A DNA stretch of 58,136 nucleotides from Alphaproteobacteria bacterium (lineage in GTDB: Bacteria; Pseudomonadota; Alphaproteobacteria; UBA828). Under the pieces are notes generated by a model. The model did not search any database and had not been told where the DNA came from. It worked only from the letters and a program-made list of their open reading frames with translations. Location of the stretch: the NCBI GenBank assembly GCA_011523425.1, contig WTGU01000062.1, positions 1 to 58,136 on the forward strand, written 5' to 3'. This document shows positions 41,332-49,843 of the stretch, piece by piece (within the stretch, counting starts at the first letter, position 1; every line of letters starts with the position of its first letter). Position numbers and translations under genes: made by a program.

Positions 41332-42114
41332 TCAGTCGCCGGCGGCGCCTTCGAGCGCGACCTCGTCGTCGTACACCCCTTCCGGCAGCGGCAGGCCGTC
41401 GAGCTCGGCGTCGCCGAGAGCGCGGTTGGGCGCGATGCCGCGCTGCTCCAGGAGCGCCATGAGCTGGCGCGCGTGCTGCGCCGCATGCCACGCGGTCCGC
41501 TCCAGCACGCGCTCCGCCGGGTGGACGCCGTAATAGGTGTCGAGCGTGCCGAGGCGCGCCGCATCGGCCTGCCCCCACCACGCCCGGAGCGCGTGGCGCA
41601 CGGTCTCGCCATAGGCCGAGACCTGCGCGGCGCTCCGCATGTCGGGGCCGGGCGTGCGCTCGAAGTAGTCGAAGGTGAGCCGCGCGCCGCGGGCGGCATC
41701 GAGGAAGGCCGCGGGAATCACGAAGATGTGGTAGCCGAGGTCGAGGATAGTCCTCTCCCGCCCCGGCAGCCCCTCCTCGAGGGCGGCGGGCGGGAACTGG
41801 GCGAGGTAGCGCTGCGTCGCCGCGAGGATCAGGTCGAGCCGTTGCACCAGCTCCGCCGGCGGCAGCGGCTCCCTCTCCAGCCTGACGCCGACGAAGCGCG
41901 CGAGATCGCCCAGGTCCTGGGCGAAGACGAAGCGGCGCCCCTGGACCACCACCGGGATCGATTGCGCGCCGAGCGCGGCCAGCTCCTCCATCGCCTCCGG
42001 CTTGGCGCGGACGTTGATGGATTCGTAGGCGATGCCGCGCGCGGCCAGGAACTCCTTGGCCCTGAGGCAGCTCGAGCATCCCGGCTGCCAGTACACCTTG
42101 AAGTCGTCCGCCAT
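41332..42114 (-). CDS. Glutaredoxin-DinB domain fusion protein
   Basis: A 260-aa two-domain protein. Residues 1-80 form a glutaredoxin-like domain with the redox pair Cys13-Cys16 (PGCSSCLRAK) and the cis-Pro motif SIPVVV. Residues about 85-250 look like a DinB/YfiT four-helix bundle, with His residues in LGYHIFVIP and RTAWHAAQHARQL that could bind a metal. DinB-fold proteins include thiol-dependent S-transferases such as maleylpyruvate isomerases, so joining one to a glutaredoxin is chemically sensible. GGAGAG precedes the ATG. It is downstream of an SDR gene (34-base gap). Confidence 0.78.
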   Translation of the reverse strand: MADDFKVYWQPGCSSCLRAKEFLAARGIAYESINVRAKPEAMEELAALGAQSIPVVVQGRRFVFAQDLGDLARFVGVRLEREPLPPAELVQRLDLILAATQRYLAQFPPAALEEGLPGRERTILDLGYHIFVIPAAFLDAARGARLTFDYFERTPGPDMRSAAQVSAYGETVRHALRAWWGQADAARLGTLDTYYGVHPAERVLERTAWHAAQHARQLMALLEQRGIAPNRALGDAELDGLPLPEGVYDDEVALEGAAGD

Positions 42115-42148
42115 GGCTCGTCTCTCCGCTAGCGGCGCGCGAGCGCGC

Positions 42149-42922
42149 CTATTCCGCCGTGTAGCCGCCGTCGATCACCAGCTCGGTGCCGGTGACGAAC
42201 TTCGCCTCGTCCGAGGCCAGATAGACCACGCCGTTGGCGACGTCGTCGGGCTCGCCGACATGGCCCACCGGGTGCAGCTTGCCGAACTCGCGGAAGCCGG
42301 CCTCGGCGTCGCCGAACATGCGGATCGCCGTCTCGTCCATCATCGGCGTGGCGATGAAGGCGGGATGGATGGAGTTGACGCGGATGCCGCTGCCGTCGCG
42401 GGCGCATTCGAGCGCCACGCACTTGGTGAAGTAGCGGACCGCGCCCTTCGACGCCGTGTAGGCGGCGAGATGCGCCGTGCCGACCAGGCCGAGCACCGAC
42501 GACATGTTGATGATGGAGCCGCCGCCCGAGCGCCGCATGGCGGGGATCGCGCTCCGCGTGCCGAGGAAGACGCCGTCGGCGTTGACCGCCATGATCCGCC
42601 GCCAGGTCTCGAGCGTCACCTCGGCGATGGGCTCGGCACGGGTGGTGCCGGCATTGTTGAAGAGGATGTCGAGGCGGCCGTGCGCCGCCATGACGCCATC
42701 GACTGTCGCCTGCCAGGCGGCCTCGTCGGTCACGTCGAGCGGCTGGAACGAGGCCTCGCCGCCCGCAGCCGCGATGGTCTCGGCAACCGCGCAGCCGCGC
42801 CCTTCGTCCCGCCCTGTCACCAGCACCGTCGCGCCTTCTCCGGCCATGCGCGCCGCCGCCGCCGCGCCGAGCCCGCTGGTCGCCCCGGTCACGATCGCCA
42901 CCTTGCCGGCCAGCCGCGCCAT
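42149..42922 (-). CDS. Short-chain dehydrogenase/reductase
   Basis: A 257-aa classical SDR that uses NAD(P) to oxidise or reduce an alcohol/ketone. The cofactor motif TGATSGLG, the NNAG segment and the catalytic YTASK are present, and VTGTELVIDGGYTAE is the usual C-terminus. The ATG at 42922 follows GAGGCGG and gives the normal N-terminus MARLAGKVAIVTG; an upstream start would add an Arg-rich leader. Substrate unknown. It is divergent from the AidB-like gene. Confidence 0.92.
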   Translation of the reverse strand: MARLAGKVAIVTGATSGLGAAAAARMAGEGATVLVTGRDEGRGCAVAETIAAAGGEASFQPLDVTDEAAWQATVDGVMAAHGRLDILFNNAGTTRAEPIAEVTLETWRRIMAVNADGVFLGTRSAIPAMRRSGGGSIINMSSVLGLVGTAHLAAYTASKGAVRYFTKCVALECARDGSGIRVNSIHPAFIATPMMDETAIRMFGDAEAGFREFGKLHPVGHVGEPDDVANGVVYLASDEAKFVTGTELVIDGGYTAE

Positions 42923-43041
42923 GATCCGCCTCACCCGGCACGCCCGCGCCACACGGGCCGGGCGTGCGCCTGCCAAATCGGAGTAACATCGCGGACTATA
43001 CCCCCGCAGGCGCCCCCTGCGTACCAGGAGGTCGCGCGCGC

Positions 43042-44739
43042 ATGACCGAGAGGAACGGCGCTCACGGCGGCAACTACTACCGGGCGGACCGGAACCTCCA
43101 GGCCCTGCTGCGGCGCAGCACGCCGTGGCTGACCGAGGCGGATGCCGAGCGCCTGGACGACTTCGGTGCCTGGGCCGCGACCACGGTCGACGAGCAGGCC
43201 GACTACACCAACCGCTTCGCCCCGCCGGTGCTCGAAACGCTGGACGACGGCGGCCGCCCCCGCTCGGTGGTCCGCCACAATCCGCTCTACGCGGCAGTTC
43301 ACCGCGAGGTCTACGAGCGCGGCATCGTGGGGCTCAACTACGGCCCCGCCCGGCGCCCGTTCACGCTCACCTTCGCGATGGGCTATCTGCTCTCGCAGGC
43401 CGACATCTCCGTCCACTGCCCGGTGACGCTCACCGGCGCCGTCGCCCACGTGCTGGATCGCTTCGCGCCCAAGGCCTTGCGGGAGGCCCACTTGCCGGCG
43501 CTCGTGCGCATGGACGGCAGCGCCGCGACCGGCGGCACCTGGGCCACCGAGAAGCAGGGCGGCAGCGACGTCGGCGCCACCGCCACGACCGCGCGCGGCA
43601 CAAATGGCGGGTTCGCGCTCAGCGGGCTCAAGTGGTTCGCCAGCAACGTCGACTGCGATCTCGCGCTCGCGCTGGCGAGGCCGGAGGGTGCGGCTCCGGG
43701 CGGCGCCGGCCTCGGCCTCTATCTGGTGCCCGCGCAGGCTCCCGACGGCAGGCCCAACCGCTACCGCATCAGGCGGCTGAAGGAGAAGCTCGGCACCCGC
43801 GGTCTCGCCACCGGCGAGATCGAGCTGACGGAGGCGCACGCGCTGGAGGTGGCGCCGCCGCCGCACGGGCTCAGGGCGATGATGGCGGCGCTCGGCTACA
43901 GCCGCATCCACAACGCGATGGCGTCGGCCGGCATTCAGCGTCGCGCTTTTGCGGAGGCGCTCGCCCATGCGGGTGCGCGCCGCGCCTTCGGTCATCGGCT
44001 TCTCGACTATCCCATGGTGCAGGACCAGCTCGTCGAGATGCTGGTGCGTCTGGAGGCGAGCGTGGCGCTGGCCTTCGCCGCGGCCTGCGCCTTCGACGCG
44101 GCCGAGCAGGACCCTGCGGCGCAGTCCTGGATGCGCCTCGTCACGGCGCTCGCCAAGTATCTCACCGCCGCGTGGGCGATCATGACGACCAGCCGGGCGA
44201 TCGAGATCCTCGGCGGCAACGGCTACACCGAGGAGTACCCGACGGCCAGGCTCTTCCGCGATGCCCAGGTGCTGACCGTGTGGGAGGGGCCGCCCAACAT
44301 CCAGGCGCTGGAGGTGCTGCGCCTGATCGGCGCCGGGCCGGAGGGGCTCTCGGCCTTCGACGCGCGGCTTGACGCCGCGCTCGGCCTGCCCGTCGTCGCC
44401 AGCCATGCGGCGTTCGAGCGACCGCGCGGGCTGATCGCGCACGCGAGGCAGGACGCCGCAGCGCTGGTCGCCCTCGTCCAGGGCGACGAGGCCGAGGCCG
44501 CCCGTCAGGCCCACCGGCTGATGGACTGCATGGCGCGAGGGCTGGCCGGCGCCCTCCTGCTCGAGGAGGCGGCGATCGACTGGGCCGCAGGCGACGCCCG
44601 CAAGGCGGTGGTCGTGCGCCTCTTCGCGGCCCAGGAGCTGGCCGCGCCGGAGCCGCCGCGAGCGGGCGCAAGCGAGGGGCAGCGGTTCTTCCCCGCACTC
44701 GCCGGATGCGAGGCGATCGACACGTCTCACCTCGACTGA
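43042..44739 (+). CDS. AidB-like acyl-CoA dehydrogenase family protein
   Basis: A 565-aa member of the acyl-CoA dehydrogenase family, closer to AidB and DmdC-like large members than to beta-oxidation enzymes. GGTWATEKQGGSDVGA is the flavin segment, and TVWEGPPNIQALEVLR the C-terminal active-site region. About 120 residues beyond the core form an extra C-terminal helical domain. E. coli AidB binds DNA and protects against alkylation; this protein could instead be a dehydrogenase, and the sequence does not settle it. AGGAGG precedes the ATG by about 11 bases. TATACC at 42997-43002 may be its -10 element. Confidence 0.85.
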   Translation: MTERNGAHGGNYYRADRNLQALLRRSTPWLTEADAERLDDFGAWAATTVDEQADYTNRFAPPVLETLDDGGRPRSVVRHNPLYAAVHREVYERGIVGLNYGPARRPFTLTFAMGYLLSQADISVHCPVTLTGAVAHVLDRFAPKALREAHLPALVRMDGSAATGGTWATEKQGGSDVGATATTARGTNGGFALSGLKWFASNVDCDLALALARPEGAAPGGAGLGLYLVPAQAPDGRPNRYRIRRLKEKLGTRGLATGEIELTEAHALEVAPPPHGLRAMMAALGYSRIHNAMASAGIQRRAFAEALAHAGARRAFGHRLLDYPMVQDQLVEMLVRLEASVALAFAAACAFDAAEQDPAAQSWMRLVTALAKYLTAAWAIMTTSRAIEILGGNGYTEEYPTARLFRDAQVLTVWEGPPNIQALEVLRLIGAGPEGLSAFDARLDAALGLPVVASHAAFERPRGLIAHARQDAAALVALVQGDEAEAARQAHRLMDCMARGLAGALLLEEAAIDWAAGDARKAVVVRLFAAQELAAPEPPRAGASEGQRFFPALAGCEAIDTSHLD

Positions 44740-44846
44740 TCGCGCCGGGGGCGCGGCCACGGAAAGCGCCTATCCGGCCAGTGCCGCCGCATGCTATGTG
44801 CTGAGGCGGCCGGCGCGCCGGGGTGTCGTCACGGGAGTCGCGAGCG

Positions 44847-45620
44847 ATGGAGATCAACGGCAAGGAGATCGCGGTCGAGCAGCAGGGCGACGGCGACGCG
44901 GTGGTGATGGTCCACGGCCTCGGCGGCACCAGCAATAGCTGGTACCCGCAGGTCGGCCCGCTCGCCCGCTCCTTACGGGTCGTGCGGCTCGATCTCGAAG
45001 GCTCGGGCCGCTCGCCCGCCGCGGGCGCGCTGTCGATCGCATCCTTCGTCGCCGACGTGATCGCGGTGATGGACGAGCTCGAGATCCCGACCGCCCACCT
45101 CTGCGGCCATTCGATGGGCACCATCGTCTGCCAGCACATCGCCGCCGACCATCCCGAGCGGGTGAAGAGCCTCGCGTTGCTCGGCCCCCTCGCGGAGCCG
45201 CCGGAGCCGGCGCGCCAGGCGATCCGCGACCGTGCTGCCGCGGCCCGCAACAGCGGCATGGCGCCGATCGCGGATACCCTGGTGGAGGTCGCGACCTCGG
45301 CCGAGACCAAGGCGCACTACCCGGCGGCGGCAGCCTTCGTCCGCGAGATTCTCATGCGCCAGGATGCCGAGGGCTATGCGCGAACCTGCGAGGCGCTCGC
45401 CGCCGCCACCAGCGCGAACCTGGCCGACATCGCCTGCCCGACCTTTCTGGTCACCGGCGACGAGGACGGAGTCTCGCCGCCGCCGGCGGTCAAGGCGCTC
45501 GGCAGCCGGATCGCCGGATCGCGCGTCGTCGTGCTTCCCGGATGCGGGCATTGGACCCCGATCGAGAAGCCGACGCAGGTCAACGGCATTCTTCTCAACT
45601 TCTACTACAGCTTCGGATAG
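44847..45620 (+). CDS. Alpha/beta hydrolase
   Basis: A 257-aa alpha/beta-hydrolase. The nucleophile Ser89 lies in GHSMG, the acid Asp in TGDEDGVSPP and the His in PGCGHW; the oxyanion HGLGGTSNSW is present. It resembles 3-oxoadipate enol-lactonase and related esterases, but the substrate is unknown. The ATG at 44847 is preferred because GGGAG lies about ten bases upstream. DUF1636 follows after seven bases. A TATGTG at 44795-44800 may be a -10 element, without a convincing -35. Confidence 0.88.
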   Translation: MEINGKEIAVEQQGDGDAVVMVHGLGGTSNSWYPQVGPLARSLRVVRLDLEGSGRSPAAGALSIASFVADVIAVMDELEIPTAHLCGHSMGTIVCQHIAADHPERVKSLALLGPLAEPPEPARQAIRDRAAAARNSGMAPIADTLVEVATSAETKAHYPAAAAFVREILMRQDAEGYARTCEALAAATSANLADIACPTFLVTGDEDGVSPPPAVKALGSRIAGSRVVVLPGCGHWTPIEKPTQVNGILLNFYYSFG

Positions 45621-45627
45621 GCGACCC

Positions 45628-46122
45628 ATGGCGGCGCGAACGCCGGCGAGACGAGAGGGCGGGAAGGCGCGCGCCGGCGGCGCGGGCAAGTCCCGGCCGG
45701 CCGGGACCAGGCGGAGCACCCGGAGCAAGGCGCCCGCGCCCCCGGCGGCGGCAGGGGCGACGACCTTCTACGTCTGCCGCTCCTGCGTCTGGTCCGAATC
45801 CGCGCGCGAGCGCGACGGCAAGCGCCAGGGCACCTTTCTGCTGGAGGCGGTGCGCGACCTGATCGAGGCGAATCCCATGCCGGAGACCCTCAGCCTGCGC
45901 GCGGTCTATTGCCTGAACGGCTGCAAGAGCCCGTGCAACGTGGGCTTTCGCGCCGGTGGCAAGCACCATGTGCGCTTCAGCCACCTGACGCCGGAAAACG
46001 CGGCGGATGTCATCGCCTTCGCCCGCGCCTACCAGGCGAGCGCCGGCGGCGAGGTGCCGGAGGCCGACACGCCGGCGGCCATGCGCGGCAAGATGACGGT
46101 GCGCACCCCGCCGATCGGCTGA
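45628..46122 (+). CDS. DUF1636 predicted metal-binding protein
   Basis: A 164-aa protein with a low-complexity basic N-terminus (about residues 1-45, rich in Ala, Arg, Pro and Lys) followed by the DUF1636 domain. Cysteines lie in FYVCRSCVWS and in YCLNGCKSPCNVGF, a spacing like that of thioredoxin-fold [2Fe-2S] proteins. Function is not established. It is close behind the alpha/beta hydrolase on the same strand and ends eight bases from the convergent DUF2244 gene. Confidence 0.82.
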   Translation: MAARTPARREGGKARAGGAGKSRPAGTRRSTRSKAPAPPAAAGATTFYVCRSCVWSESARERDGKRQGTFLLEAVRDLIEANPMPETLSLRAVYCLNGCKSPCNVGFRAGGKHHVRFSHLTPENAADVIAFARAYQASAGGEVPEADTPAAMRGKMTVRTPPIG

Positions 46123-46130
46123 GCCCGGCC

Positions 46131-46712
46131 TCAGCCGGACTCGGGAGCCGCCCCCTCCCCCTGCAGGTCCTGCCGCACCTCCTGAGCGCCGTCGTAGCGC
46201 CGGTTGGCCTCGCCGAGGGCCTCGCGCAGCGCCTGCACCAGGCTCGCCCGTTCCTCCGGCGCGAGAAAGGGGCCGATGACCAGCGACCGGCCGTGCGACG
46301 AGAGCGTGATCTGGCTGTGGTGCTCGACCGGCTCGTCGAGGGCGACGCGCAGCCAATACGGGTTGAAGCGCCACTCTGTCGTCCGCCCGTTGGGCGCGAT
46401 GCGCCGGATCACGACCTCGTTCGCGGTCACGCATATGGTCTCGCGCAGGCGACCCGACCGGTAGCTCAGGCGGAAGGCGAGATAGAGCAGCGCGATGTCG
46501 AGGCCGAAGAAGCCGAGCACCGGCCAGGCGCCCTGGAGCAGGAAATAGGTGCCGAGGCCGACGCTGACCACGATCACGCCGCCCATGACTGCGACGAAGC
46601 CCATGCGCCCGAGCGAGCGGTTCGGCGCGAGCACCGCGTCGAAGATGACCGGCGTGCCGGGCCCGTCGCGATCGACGGACTCGCCCGGCGGGGGCGACAA
46701 GGGTCCGTCCAT
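46131..46712 (-). CDS. DUF2244 family membrane protein
   Basis: A 193-aa inner-membrane protein of the DUF2244 family, typical of alphaproteobacteria. The segment FDAVLAPNRSLGRMGF is followed by two adjacent membrane helices at about residues 38-59 and 64-82, then a soluble domain (ETICVTANEVVIRRI, then WRFNPYWLRV). Function unknown. The ATG at 46712 has no strong ribosome-binding site. A 14-base perfect palindrome lies 18 bases upstream. Confidence 0.85.
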   Translation of the reverse strand: MDGPLSPPPGESVDRDGPGTPVIFDAVLAPNRSLGRMGFVAVMGGVIVVSVGLGTYFLLQGAWPVLGFFGLDIALLYLAFRLSYRSGRLRETICVTANEVVIRRIAPNGRTTEWRFNPYWLRVALDEPVEHHSQITLSSHGRSLVIGPFLAPEERASLVQALREALGEANRRYDGAQEVRQDLQGEGAAPESG

Positions 46713-46730
46713 GGGAGAAGAGTAGCCGCT

Positions 46731-46744
46731 CCGGCACGTGCCGG
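46731..46744. promoter_or_regulatory. Perfect 14-bp palindrome upstream of the DUF2244 gene
   Basis: CCGGCACGTGCCGG is fully self-complementary and sits just upstream of the DUF2244 start codon. It could be an operator for a dimeric regulator or part of a hairpin. No T-tract follows on the plus strand. Confidence 0.4.
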
Positions 46745-46816
46745 CAAAAACGCAGTCCCCCGGCTCTTCTATTTGAAGATAATTCGTTCCAATGGCGGCT
46801 ATTCGGGAGAGGCGGC

Positions 46817-46845
46817 TTGACACAATTGAGCGAATCGCCTCAACT
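46817..46845 (+). promoter_or_regulatory. Possible promoter of the lipoprotein gene
   Basis: A consensus -35 TTGACA (46817-46822) is followed after 17 bases by TCAACT, a weak -10. It lies 32 bases before the lipoprotein ATG. Confidence 0.35.
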
Positions 46846-46877
46846 CCGCCGCGTTCTATCGGACTCAGGAGGAGGCT

Positions 46878-47207
46878 ATGCTCAACAAGACGTGGGCGCT
46901 GCGGATCGCGATTCTCGCCCTTCCGCTGGCGGTTGCTGCCGGGTGCCAGTCGGCCGCAGAGCAGGAACAGGCAGCGGCTGCCATAGCCGGCGCCGAGGCG
47001 ATAGCGAACCAAGCCCTGCAGACCGCCAATCAGGCCCTGGTGGCCGTGGACGAGCTGCGGGCCGCAGTGGACGAGGCCAACGCCAACGCCCAGGCGGCGG
47101 CAGCGGCGGCGGGCGACGCGGCAGGCGCAGCCGAGGCAGCGGCCGAGGCGTCGCACATGGCTGCCGACAAGGCGGATCGCATCTTCCAGAAGATGAACAG
47201 CAAATAG
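46878..47207 (+). CDS. Braun-type (Lpp-like) alanine-zipper lipoprotein
   Basis: A 109-aa lipoprotein. Residues 1-22 form a signal peptide ending in the lipobox AVAAGC, with lipidated Cys23. The mature part is a long helix rich in Ala, Gln, Asp and Glu with regular Ala spacing, like the trimeric alanine-zipper of Lpp/OprI. The protein ends in MNSK, so the last residue is a lysine, as in E. coli Lpp where that lysine is joined to peptidoglycan. CAGGAGGAGG precedes the ATG. The convergent neighbour is an L,D-transpeptidase. Confidence 0.85.
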   Translation: MLNKTWALRIAILALPLAVAAGCQSAAEQEQAAAAIAGAEAIANQALQTANQALVAVDELRAAVDEANANAQAAAAAAGDAAGAAEAAAEASHMAADKADRIFQKMNSK

Positions 47208-47246
47208 GCCGGGTGGGCGGCCGTCGCGGGCTGCCCGATGGGAGAG

Positions 47247-48236
47247 CTATCCGGAGGCTGAGGTGCGGTCCTCGGTAACCCTGACGGGGACGCCGGACCG
47301 CTCCTCCAGCGCCTTGCGGATGAGGCTCCAGTTCAGCCTGTCCTGGGAGTCGCCGGCCCGAGACATGATCCGGTAGAACACGTCGGCGAGCGAGTCGGCG
47401 CCGGCGCTCTCGATGCGGCCGGTGGCGGACAGCTCGTCGGCCTGGGCCGCTTCGGGATGGGCCTCGACGAAGAGCTCGCCGTCGGCCCAGCCCACCTTGA
47501 CCACCTGGTCGATGACGTGGACCGGCGTGCCGATGGGGACCATCGCGTAGAGGCGCGCGATATCCTCCGGGTAGAGGCGGATGCACCCGTGGCTCACCCG
47601 CCGACCGATTCCCCACGGCCTGTTGGTGCCGTGGATCAGGTAGGTGGGCCAGGCGAAGTAGAGCGCGTGGCTGCCGAGCGGATTGTCGGGGCCGGGCGGC
47701 ACCACCTTGGGCAGATGGGGCTTCTCCTCGCGGATCGACTCCGGCGGATACCAGGTCGGCCTTTCCTTCTTGCGGACGATCTCGGTGGTGCCGAGCGGCG
47801 TCGTCCATCCCTCCCGGCCGACGCCGAGCGGGAAGGTCACCGGCTCCGTGCCGGGCGCGCCGAAAAAGTAGAGACGATGCTCGGCCAGGTTGACGACCAG
47901 GCCCTCTCGCGCGGTATCGGGCAGGATGTGCGCGGTCGGCAGGGTGACGGTCGTGCTTTCGCCGGGCACCCACGGGTCGACGCCGGGATTGGCCGCGATC
48001 ATTTCGACATAGCCGAGACCGTTGGCGCGGGCGAGGTCGAGCAGGGTGTCCTCGTAAGCGGTCACGACCTGGCGGAACTCGCCGATCATGTCGCTGACCG
48101 GGGCTTCGACGGCAGCGGCACTCGCCACGGCCCCCTCGGAAGGAGGGTCGCTGGCGGCGGCACCGTCCGCCAGCGCGAACGCCAGCAGCGCCACCATCAC
48201 GGCTGAGACGAGGGGCGCGTTCCGTCGCCGTCGCAT
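47247..48236 (-). CDS. L,D-transpeptidase (YkuD) with LysM-like domain
   Basis: A 329-aa periplasmic enzyme. Residues 1-29 are a signal peptide (cleavage near AAAS-D). Residues about 60-103 look like a LysM peptidoglycan-binding module (DTLLDLARANGLGYVEMIAANPG in sense, split by loops). The YkuD domain follows, with His202 in IHGTN and the catalytic SHGCIR (Cys218). Such enzymes form 3-3 crosslinks or link lipoproteins to meso-diaminopimelate. The ATG at 48236 lies ten bases after AGGAG. It is 12 bases downstream of sseA on the same strand. Confidence 0.9.
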   Translation of the reverse strand: MRRRRNAPLVSAVMVALLAFALADGAAASDPPSEGAVASAAAVEAPVSDMIGEFRQVVTAYEDTLLDLARANGLGYVEMIAANPGVDPWVPGESTTVTLPTAHILPDTAREGLVVNLAEHRLYFFGAPGTEPVTFPLGVGREGWTTPLGTTEIVRKKERPTWYPPESIREEKPHLPKVVPPGPDNPLGSHALYFAWPTYLIHGTNRPWGIGRRVSHGCIRLYPEDIARLYAMVPIGTPVHVIDQVVKVGWADGELFVEAHPEAAQADELSATGRIESAGADSLADVFYRIMSRAGDSQDRLNWSLIRKALEERSGVPVRVTEDRTSASG

Positions 48237-48248
48237 CGTCAAGCGCTC

Positions 48249-49115
48249 CTAGGCTGGCTCCCCGCTCTCGACCGGCGCGTCCGCGCGGCTGCCCCAATCG
48301 GTCCATGAGCCGTCGTAGACGGCAACCTGCTCGGCACCGATGGCGGCGAGCGCGAGCGCCAGCGTACACGCGGTGATGCCCGACCCGCACGTGGCGATGA
48401 CCGGGCTGGCGGGGTCGACGCCCGCGTCGGCGAACGCGCGGCGGATCGCCGCCGCCTCGCCCAGCGCGGCGGCGTCATCGTCGAGCACCGCGTCGAAGGG
48501 CACGTTGCGACTGCCGGGAATGTGGCCGCGCGGAAGGTCGGGCCTTGGCCCCGGATCCTCGCCGCTGAAGCGCGCGGCGGCACGCGCGTCCACGATTTGC
48601 GCGTCGCCAGACTCGAGGGTGGCGCGGACCTGCTCGAACGAGCGGACCAGCGTTCCGTCGTAGGTCGCCGCGAACGCTCCCGCCGCGATCGCGGGATCCC
48701 CTCTCTCCACGGGCCGGCCCTCCGCCCGCCAGCGCGGCAGGCCGCCCGCGAGCACCGAGACGCGCCCGTGCCCGAAGACGCGGAACATCCACCAGACGCG
48801 CGCGGCGCTGTAGAGCCCCACCGTGTCGTAGACGACGACGTGCGAGGCGTTGCCGATCCCGAGCGCCGAGACGGCGGCGGCGAAATCCGCCGCCCGGGGC
48901 AGCATGTGCGGCAGCGAGGAGTCGGGATCGCAGATGCCGTCGATATCGAAGAAGGCGGCGCCCGGAATGTGCGCCTCGCGGAACTCTGCGGCCGGGTCGC
49001 GCGCCAGCGGCGGCAGGTGCCAGGAGCCGTCGAGGATCCGCACGTCGCTGCCGGCGGCGGCATTGGCGGCGAGCCAGGCGGTGCTTACGACGAGCGGTGC
49101 GTCGCCTGCGCTCAC
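48249..49115 (-). CDS. sseA: 3-mercaptopyruvate sulfurtransferase
   Basis: A two-rhodanese-domain sulfurtransferase, 288 aa. The active-site loop CGSGITA (Cys243) is the mercaptopyruvate type rather than the thiosulfate type CRxG. HIPGAAFFDID and HIPGSRNVPFD mark the two domains. It transfers sulfur from 3-mercaptopyruvate, a cysteine breakdown product. It overlaps alaX by four bases and lies two genes downstream of cysteine synthase. Confidence 0.93.
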   Translation of the reverse strand: MSAGDAPLVVSTAWLAANAAAGSDVRILDGSWHLPPLARDPAAEFREAHIPGAAFFDIDGICDPDSSLPHMLPRAADFAAAVSALGIGNASHVVVYDTVGLYSAARVWWMFRVFGHGRVSVLAGGLPRWRAEGRPVERGDPAIAAGAFAATYDGTLVRSFEQVRATLESGDAQIVDARAAARFSGEDPGPRPDLPRGHIPGSRNVPFDAVLDDDAAALGEAAAIRRAFADAGVDPASPVIATCGSGITACTLALALAAIGAEQVAVYDGSWTDWGSRADAPVESGEPA

Positions 49116-49843
49116 GATGCGTCCCCGAAGACGAGAACGACGCGCCGGTTGTGGCGGCCCTTGCTCTCGATCTTGCGCACGACGACCGGCCCGATCTCGC
49201 CCGTTCGCGCCACATGGGTGCCGCCGCAGGGCTGGAGGTCGACGCCGTCCACGTCGATCAGCCTCACCCGGCCCTGGCCGGCGGGCGGCTTCACTCGCAT
49301 GGTCTTCACCAGCTCCGGCTGCGCGGCGAGCGATTCGTCGCTGATCCAGCGTGCCGCGACCGGCAGGTCTCGTGCGATGAGCGCGTTGAGCGCCTCCTCG
49401 ACGGCCGCCTTCTCCAGCCTGGTGTCGAGATCGAAGTCGAGGCGCCCCTTCTCCGCCGTGAGCTGCCCGCCGGTCACCGGCGCGTCGATCACGGCGCTCA
49501 GCAGATGCAGGCAGGTATGCATGCGCATGTGGCGGTGGCGACGCTCCCAGTCGAGCTCGGCGATCACGCTGCTCCCCGGGGCGGGCACGGCTGCATCGGG
49601 ATCGACGAGGTGCAGGATGTCGCCGGCGGCCTCGCCCTTGCGCGTGCCGTGCACCGCGAGCTCGCTGCCGTCGGCGGCGCGCAGGACCCCGCTGTCGCCC
49701 GGCTGGCCGCCGCCCTCGGGATAGAAGACCGTGCGGTCCAGCCGCACCGCGCCGGGGGCCGGCGTGCCGACCTGCGCCTCGCAGGTGCGCGCGTAGGGGT
49801 CTGTGCGAAAGAGCGGCTCAGTCGGCGGCGTCACGGGCGTCAT
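49112..49843 (-). CDS. alaX: AlaX-type alanyl-tRNA editing protein
   Basis: A free-standing editing domain that hydrolyses mischarged Ser- or Gly-tRNA(Ala); 243 aa. It starts with a beta-barrel domain (FYPEGGGQPGDSG). The zinc-site residues lie in MHTCLHLLSA, and the second motif is CGGTHVARTGEIG, both as in the AlaRS editing domain. No synthetase domain is present. It overlaps cysteine synthase by 26 bases and sseA by four, so all three are co-transcribed. Confidence 0.93.
   Translation of the reverse strand: MTPVTPPTEPLFRTDPYARTCEAQVGTPAPGAVRLDRTVFYPEGGGQPGDSGVLRAADGSELAVHGTRKGEAAGDILHLVDPDAAVPAPGSSVIAELDWERRHRHMRMHTCLHLLSAVIDAPVTGGQLTAEKGRLDFDLDTRLEKAAVEEALNALIARDLPVAARWISDESLAAQPELVKTMRVKPPAGQGRVRLIDVDGVDLQPCGGTHVARTGEIGPVVVRKIESKGRHNRRVVLVFGDAS

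Noticed and set aside
41073-41462. Open frame through the GANTC-rich gap
   Set aside because: Low-complexity translation, no ribosome-binding site, and it runs antisense into the glutaredoxin-DinB gene.
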